Shown here piece after piece: positions 4,953-9,304 of a stretch of DNA of 9,304 nucleotides. The DNA comes from CAG-1000 sp964345385 (lineage in GTDB: Bacteria > Bacillota_I > Bacilli_A > RF39 > UBA660). Positions within the stretch are counted from its first letter, which is position 1. The number at the start of each line of letters is the position of its first letter. The translations under genes were made by a program, and so were the position numbers. The DNA lies in contig CAYFQM010000024.1 in NCBI GenBank assembly GCA_964345385.1, positions 1 to 9,304 of the forward strand. Reading direction: 5' to 3'. Under the pieces are notes generated by a model. The model saw only the letters and a list, made by a program, of their open reading frames with translations, searched no databases and was not told the DNA's origin.

Positions 4953-4961
4953 TGTTATAAT
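4953..4961 (+). promoter_or_regulatory. extended -10 promoter of the Fe-S operon
   Basis: TGT followed by TATAAT (4956-4961) on the plus strand, 46 bases before the sufC-type start. The -35 position is plain AT sequence (TAAATA). It is divergent from the tRNA promoter and uses the same extended -10 form. Confidence 0.6.
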
Positions 4962-5006
4962 ATTTAATAGACGTTTAATATTAATTAAATATGTTGTGGA
5001 GGAGTT

Positions 5007-5708
5007 ATGTTAGAACTTAAAAACATTAGTTTTAAAAAGAATGGTAAATTAATACTAGAAGATATTAATTTAATAATAGATGATAATTCTTTTATTGTTA
5101 TAACTGGTCCTAATGGAAGTGGAAAAAGCACTTTAGCTAAAATAATAATGGGAATAGAAAAACCAACTACTGGAAGTGTTATATATAATAATAAAGATAT
5201 TACTAATCTTAAAGTAAATGAAAGAGCTAACTTAGGAATTAGTTTTTCTTTTCAAACTCCAGTAACATTTAAGGGTTTAACTGTATATGACTTATTATCT
5301 TCTGCTGGCAAAAAGAAACTTACTAAAAAAGAAGCATGTAACGCACTTTCTAAAGTAGGGTTATGTGCATTAGAATATATTCAAAGAGAAGTTGATAAAA
5401 CTTTAAGTGGAGGAGAACTTAAAAGAATAGAGATTGCTTCAGTATTATGTAGAAATAGTCGGTTATATATATTTGATGAACCAGAGTCTGGTATTGATTT
5501 ATGGAGTTTTAATAGACTAACTAATATATTTAATGAGCTTAAACAAAAAGAAGGAGTAACTACTATAATAGTATCTCATCAAGAAAGAATATTATCTCTT
5601 GCTGATAAAATAATAGTGCTTAATAATGGAAGGGTTGAAAAAGAAGATACTGAATTTTTAGACGTAATAAAACCTTGCTGTAAAATGAAGGGGGTAATTT
5701 ATGAATAA
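5007..5708 (+). CDS. sufC: SufC-type ABC ATPase of Fe-S cluster assembly (SmsC-like)
   Basis: 233 residues, the usual size for SufC. It should hydrolyse ATP in the cytoplasm to drive conformational change of the SufB/SufD-type scaffold on which Fe-S clusters form; it is not a transporter. Visible motifs: Walker A GPNGSGKST (34-42), Q-loop Gln83 in SFQTP, signature LSGGE (133-137), Walker B LYIFDE (153-158), D-loop SGID (161-164) and switch His191 (VSHQE). The DEPESGID form and the pairing with one short SufB-like gene fit the minimal archaeal/anaerobe SUF type, called SMS, rather than the full sufCDSUB operon. The start ATG follows GGAGGAG (4998-5004) closely. The last 8 bases overlap the next gene, so the two are translationally coupled. 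No SufS, SufU or SufD gene accompanies it in the window. Confidence 0.92.
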   Translation: MLELKNISFKKNGKLILEDINLIIDDNSFIVITGPNGSGKSTLAKIIMGIEKPTTGSVIYNNKDITNLKVNERANLGISFSFQTPVTFKGLTVYDLLSSAGKKKLTKKEACNALSKVGLCALEYIQREVDKTLSGGELKRIEIASVLCRNSRLYIFDEPESGIDLWSFNRLTNIFNELKQKEGVTTIIVSHQERILSLADKIIVLNNGRVEKEDTEFLDVIKPCCKMKGVIYE

Positions 5709-6588
5709 TATAGTGCCTTCTGATTTTGATGGAGCATATAACATTAGAGTTAATGGAATATGTGAAGGAAAAGAAGAAACAAAAAGTGTTAAAATAGAAA
5801 ATAAAAAAGATAGTTCTGGATTAAATATATATATTAATAAAAATACTATTGATAACAAAGTTTATATTCCAGTTATTCTTAATAAAGAAGGATTAAAAGA
5901 TAAAGTAGTAAATGACTTTTTTATAGGAAGTGATTCAAAAGTTATTATAAATTCAGAGTGCTTTGTGCATAATGATTCACGAAAAACTTCACAGCATGAT
6001 GGGATTCATACTTTTTATTTAGAAAAAGGATCTAATGTTATATACATAGAAAATCATCATGCTGAAGGAGAAAACGAAAATAATAAAGTACTTAATTCAG
6101 AAGCTATATTTTATTTAAAAAAGGGAAGCTCTTTAGAAATAAAATCTTCTCAAATGAAGGGAGTAACTTCTTCAATTAGAAAAATTGTAGCTTATTTAGA
6201 AGATGATGCTGCTATTATAGTAAATGATAAAGTGTTTACTTCAGAAAAAGAAACTTCTAAAAGTATATTTGAAATAACTTTAGATGGAAAAAACTCAAGT
6301 GCTAAAATTACTTCTCGCTCAGTAGCAGAAGGAGAGTCTAGTCAAGAGTTTATCTCTATGGTAAATGGAAATAATAAATGTTTTGCTCATGTTGAATGTG
6401 ATGCATTAATTAAAGATAAAGCAAAGGCTATTTCTACTCCAGCAATAAATGCTAATACTAAAGAAGCAAGATTAATTCATGAAGCTACAATTGGTAAAAT
6501 AGCAAAAGAAGAATTAATTAAACTTATGTCTTTAGGACTTTCTTCAAAAGAAGCAGAAGAAAAAATAATAGATGGATTTTTAAAATAA
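5701..6588 (+). CDS. sufB: short SufB/SufD-family Fe-S scaffold protein (SmsB-like)
   Basis: 295 residues, well below the roughly 420-500 of standard SufD and SufB. It lacks the long N-terminal part and consists mainly of the beta-helix core plus the C-terminal helical domain that binds the ATPase. The end is typical of the family: HEATIGKIAKEELIKLMSLGLSSKEAEEKIIDGFL (about 260-294; His260, Glu261). Cys233 in VECDALI aligns by eye with the essential Cys405 of E. coli SufB. The position I align with SufB Glu434 is Asn250 here (PAIN). A homodimer of this protein with two ATPases would replace the SufB-SufC2-SufD complex. The start overlaps the ATPase gene by 8 bases, with AAGGGGG (5688-5694) 6 bases upstream. 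SufB versus SufD cannot be settled by name, since the minimal protein is ancestral-like to both. Confidence 0.88.
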   Translation: MNNIVPSDFDGAYNIRVNGICEGKEETKSVKIENKKDSSGLNIYINKNTIDNKVYIPVILNKEGLKDKVVNDFFIGSDSKVIINSECFVHNDSRKTSQHDGIHTFYLEKGSNVIYIENHHAEGENENNKVLNSEAIFYLKKGSSLEIKSSQMKGVTSSIRKIVAYLEDDAAIIVNDKVFTSEKETSKSIFEITLDGKNSSAKITSRSVAEGESSQEFISMVNGNNKCFAHVECDALIKDKAKAISTPAINANTKEARLIHEATIGKIAKEELIKLMSLGLSSKEAEEKIIDGFLK

Positions 6589-6623
6589 AAAAGCAAGAAA
6601 ATAAGTTTTACATTGCTTTTTTT
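6587..6623 (+). terminator. intrinsic terminator of the Fe-S operon
   Basis: AAAAAAGCAA (6587-6596) pairs with TTGCTTTTTT (6613-6622), with inner AAAA/TTTT pairs further closing the loop; a T7 run ends at 6623. It overlaps the final TAA of the scaffold gene. Confidence 0.8.
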
Positions 6624-6635
6624 GTTTGGTATAAT
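6607..6635 (+). promoter_or_regulatory. ppdK promoter, built into the preceding terminator
   Basis: The -35 TTTACA (6607-6612) lies in the terminator loop region. The 17-base spacer is the terminator's right arm and T tract, and -10 TATAAT is at 6630-6635. Both boxes are near consensus with ideal spacing. Predicted start is near 6642, just before the AAGGAGG of ppdK. Confidence 0.72.
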
Positions 6636-6660
6636 TAAATGGTATGGTAAGGAGGAAGTT

Positions 6661-9282
6661 ATGAAAAAATACGTTTATATGTTTTCTGAAGGAAACAAAA
6701 ATATGAAAGAATTACTTGGTGGTAAAGGAGCTAACTTAGCAGAAATGACTAATATTGGACTTCCTGTACCAAGTGGTTTTACTGTTACAACAGAAGTTTG
6801 TAATCTTTATTATGAAAATAATAATAAAATAAGTGATGAAGTAATTAATGAAATATATGATAGTTTAAGAAAGTTAGAAGAAGTAACTAATAAAAAAGTA
6901 GGAAGTAATACTAATCCATTACTTGTTTCAGTAAGAAGTGGAGCAAGAGCTAGTATGCCTGGTATGATGGATACTGTATTAAACTTAGGTCTTAATGATG
7001 AAGTATGTGCTTCATTTGCTAAAAGCACTAATAATAAAAGATTTGTATATGATTCATATAGAAGATTTATTATGATGTTTGCCGATGTAGTTAAAGGATA
7101 TTCAAAAAGTTCTTTTGATAGAGTTTTAGATGAATATAAAAAATCTCATAATTATAAATTAGATACAGAGTTAACTGCAGATGATATGGAAACTATTGCT
7201 TTCAAATTTAAAGATATTTATAAAAATTTATCAGGAGAAGATTTTCCACAAGATCCTAAAGAGCAATTAATTGAAGCAATTACTGCTGTATTTAGAAGTT
7301 GGAATAATGAAAGAGCAATATACTATAGAAGAATGAATGATATACCAAGTAGTTGGGGAACTGCAGTAAATGTACAAGAAATGGTATATGGAAATAAAAA
7401 TGATAATTGTGCTACTGGGGTAGCATTTACAAGAAATCCTTCAACTGGAGAAAATAAAATATTTGGAGAATATTTAATAAATGCTCAAGGAGAAGATGTA
7501 GTTGCAGGAGTTAGAACTCCTGAAGGAATAGAAGGTCTTAAAGAAAAATTTCCACAAGCTTATAATGAATTTGTAAAAACATGTAAAGTATTAGAAAATC
7601 ATTATAAAGATATGCAAGATATGGAATTTACTATAGAAGATGAAAAACTATTTATGTTACAAACTAGAAATGGAAAAAGAACTGCATTTGCAGCTTTAAA
7701 AATAGCAGTAGATATGTATAATGAAAAACTAATTACTAAAGAAGAAGCTATATTAAGAGTAGATGCTAAACAATTAGACCAATTACTTCATCCTGCTTTT
7801 GATGAAAATGTTTTGAAAAATACTAAAGTAATAGCTCAAGGCTTAGCAGCTTCTCCAGGAGCAAGCTATGGTAGAATATATTTTAATGCAGAAGATATAA
7901 TTAAAGCATCAGATAGAGGAGAAGAAACTATATTAGTAAGACTAGAAACTTCACCTGAAGATATAGAAGGAATGAATATAGCTAAAGGAATACTTACTAT
8001 TAGAGGTGGTATGACTTCTCATGCAGCTGTAGTAGCAAGAGGAATGGGAAGAAGCTGCGTTTCTGGTTGTGAAGAACTTACTATAAATGAAAAAGCTAAA
8101 ACATTAACAACTAAAGATGGAAAAGTATTTAAAGAAGGAGATTATCTTTCATTAGATGGTACAACTGGTAATGTTTATGGAGAAGCAATAAAAACTGTAG
8201 AACCAGAAATAAGTGGTGATTTTGAATTGTTTATGAAGTGGGCTGATGAATATAGAACTTTAGAAGTAAGAGCAAATGCAGATACTGAAAAAGATGTTAT
8301 TCAAGCTATGAGGTTTGGAGCAGAAGGTATAGGATTATGTAGAACAGAACATATGTTTTTTGAAGAAGAAAGAATATTTGCTATGAGACAAATGATAGTA
8401 GCAGATACTTTAGAAGAAAGACAAAAAGCTTTATCTAAACTTCTTCCAATACAAAGAGAAGATTTTGAAAAAATATATAAAGCAGCTAAAGGTTATCCAG
8501 TAACTATAAGATTTTTAGATCCTCCACTACATGAATTTGTTCCTCATACAGAAGAAGAAATAAATAAGTTAGCAAAAGAACTAGGAGTTTCTTATGAATC
8601 ATTAAAAGAAAAACTAGATAAACTTCATGAATTTAATCCAATGATGGGTCATAGAGGCTGTAGACTTTCTATTACTTATCCAGAAATAGCTCAAATGCAA
8701 GCAAGAGCTGTAATAGAAGCAGCTATTAATGTAAGTAAACTAGGAATTAAAGTAGACCCTGAAATAATGATTCCTTTAGTAGGAGATGTTAAAGAATTAT
8801 CTTATATTAAAAATATAGTTAATGAAACTATTGAAGAAGTATTTAAAACTCAAAATTATAAAGTAGATTATAAAATTGGTACTATGATAGAACTTCCAAG
8901 AGCAGTTTTAACAGCAGATAAGATTGCTAAAGAAGCAGACTTTTTCTCATTTGGAACAAATGATTTAACTCAAATGACATATGGTTTTTCAAGAGATGAT
9001 GCAAGCAAATTTTTAAATGATTATTATACAAAACAAATATTTGATAGCGATCCATTTGTTAGAATAGATGAAGAAGGTGTAGGAGAATTAGTAAAAATAG
9101 CTGTTAAAAAAGGAAGAAATACTAAACCAAATCTTGATTTAGGAATATGTGGAGAACATGGAGCAGATCCATTAACAATAGAATTTTGTCATAAAGTAGG
9201 TCTTACATATGTATCATGTAGTCCATATAGAGTACCTATTGCAAGGTTAGCAGCAGCACAAGCTGTCATCAAAGAACAATAA
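6661..9282 (+). CDS. ppdK: pyruvate, phosphate dikinase (PPDK)
   Basis: 873 residues, full length. It interconverts ATP + Pi + pyruvate and AMP + PPi + phosphoenolpyruvate in the cytoplasm; in anaerobes it often replaces or complements pyruvate kinase in glycolysis, using PPi. Domains in order: N-terminal ATP-grasp nucleotide domain (about 2-340, with LLGGKGANLAEM, SVRSGARASMPGMMD, EMVYGN and MLQTRNGKRT), the phosphohistidine swivel domain (about 385-500, GGMTSHAAVVARGMG), and the C-terminal PEP/pyruvate TIM barrel (about 510-873, with GLCRTEHMFF, FGTNDLTQM and GICGEHGADP). Catalytic His454 carries the phosphate; Thr452, two residues before it, is the site that a PPDK regulatory kinase/phosphatase uses in other organisms. 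Cys830 is the catalytic cysteine of the barrel. These are one less than the numbers I recall for the Clostridium symbiosum enzyme (874 residues). The ATG at 6661 is set by AAGGAGG (6649-6655); the open frame upstream runs through the terminator and promoter and is not coding. Confidence 0.98.
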   Translation: MKKYVYMFSEGNKNMKELLGGKGANLAEMTNIGLPVPSGFTVTTEVCNLYYENNNKISDEVINEIYDSLRKLEEVTNKKVGSNTNPLLVSVRSGARASMPGMMDTVLNLGLNDEVCASFAKSTNNKRFVYDSYRRFIMMFADVVKGYSKSSFDRVLDEYKKSHNYKLDTELTADDMETIAFKFKDIYKNLSGEDFPQDPKEQLIEAITAVFRSWNNERAIYYRRMNDIPSSWGTAVNVQEMVYGNKNDNCATGVAFTRNPSTGENKIFGEYLINAQGEDVVAGVRTPEGIEGLKEKFPQAYNEFVKTCKVLENHYKDMQDMEFTIEDEKLFMLQTRNGKRTAFAALKIAVDMYNEKLITKEEAILRVDAKQLDQLLHPAFDENVLKNTKVIAQGLAASPGASYGRIYFNAEDIIKASDRGEETILVRLETSPEDIEGMNIAKGILTIRGGMTSHAAVVARGMGRSCVSGCEELTINEKAKTLTTKDGKVFKEGDYLSLDGTTGNVYGEAIKTVEPEISGDFELFMKWADEYRTLEVRANADTEKDVIQAMRFGAEGIGLCRTEHMFFEEERIFAMRQMIVADTLEERQKALSKLLPIQREDFEKIYKAAKGYPVTIRFLDPPLHEFVPHTEEEINKLAKELGVSYESLKEKLDKLHEFNPMMGHRGCRLSITYPEIAQMQARAVIEAAINVSKLGIKVDPEIMIPLVGDVKELSYIKNIVNETIEEVFKTQNYKVDYKIGTMIELPRAVLTADKIAKEADFFSFGTNDLTQMTYGFSRDDASKFLNDYYTKQIFDSDPFVRIDEEGVGELVKIAVKKGRNTKPNLDLGICGEHGADPLTIEFCHKVGLTYVSCSPYRVPIARLAAAQAVIKEQ

Positions 9283-9304
9283 AAAATAAAAGATTAAAAA
9301 TATT

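Noticed and set aside
6613..6660. Longer N-terminus for PPDK
   Set aside because: The extension would translate the terminator arm and promoter. AAGGAGG is placed for ATG 6661, and family length and catalytic residue numbers agree with that start.
1..9304. CRISPR array, retron, toxin-antitoxin pair or complete anti-phage operon
   Set aside because: No regularly spaced repeats, reverse transcriptase, or recognisable paired toxin and antitoxin genes are present. The JAMM gene alone is not enough to claim a defence system.

Overview
This is an AT-rich window with standard stop-codon use: TGA terminates genes and tryptophan is TGG. It carries a minimal SufBC-type Fe-S assembly pair and a bacterial pyruvate, phosphate dikinase. 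This suggests an anaerobic, low-GC Firmicute, probably an uncultured gut Bacilli or Clostridia lineage. A run of ten N at 290-299 marks a scaffold gap, as in a draft or metagenome assembly.

The window has two halves. Bases 1 to about 4400 look like an eroding accessory region. It starts with one large protein of unknown function (about 680 residues, + strand), now split by the assembly gap and by a frameshift near base 1080. A 30-codon gene follows it, coupled by an ATGA overlap. A hairpin at 2205-2244 acts as a shared terminator with the tail of a broken minus-strand gene. Next is an N-terminally truncated IS481-type transposase, then an intact gene for a JAMM/JAB-domain metalloprotease-like protein with its own promoter and terminator. 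On the minus strand lies a truncated serine recombinase (3920-4198). It is preceded by a compact regulatory leader: a consensus promoter, a perfect hairpin that displays the Shine-Dalgarno sequence in its loop, a 19-codon leader peptide, and a strong intrinsic terminator whose 5' arm is the end of the leader peptide gene. This is the layout of a translation-dependent transcription attenuator and is the most interesting part of the window.

Bases 4430-9304 look like stable chromosome. A small cysteine-containing protein of unknown function and tRNA-Leu(CAA) lie on the minus strand. Divergent from the tRNA is a two-gene operon for an ABC ATPase of SufC type and a short SufB/SufD-type scaffold, overlapping by 8 bp. 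It ends in a terminator whose loop supplies the -35 box of the promoter for ppdK, the last gene, complete in the window.

The Fe-S pair and PPDK fit anaerobic, PPi-dependent energy metabolism but are not shown to be linked in function. The accessory half shows repeated insertion and deletion: transposase remnant, truncated recombinase and broken genes. No complete mobile element is present.
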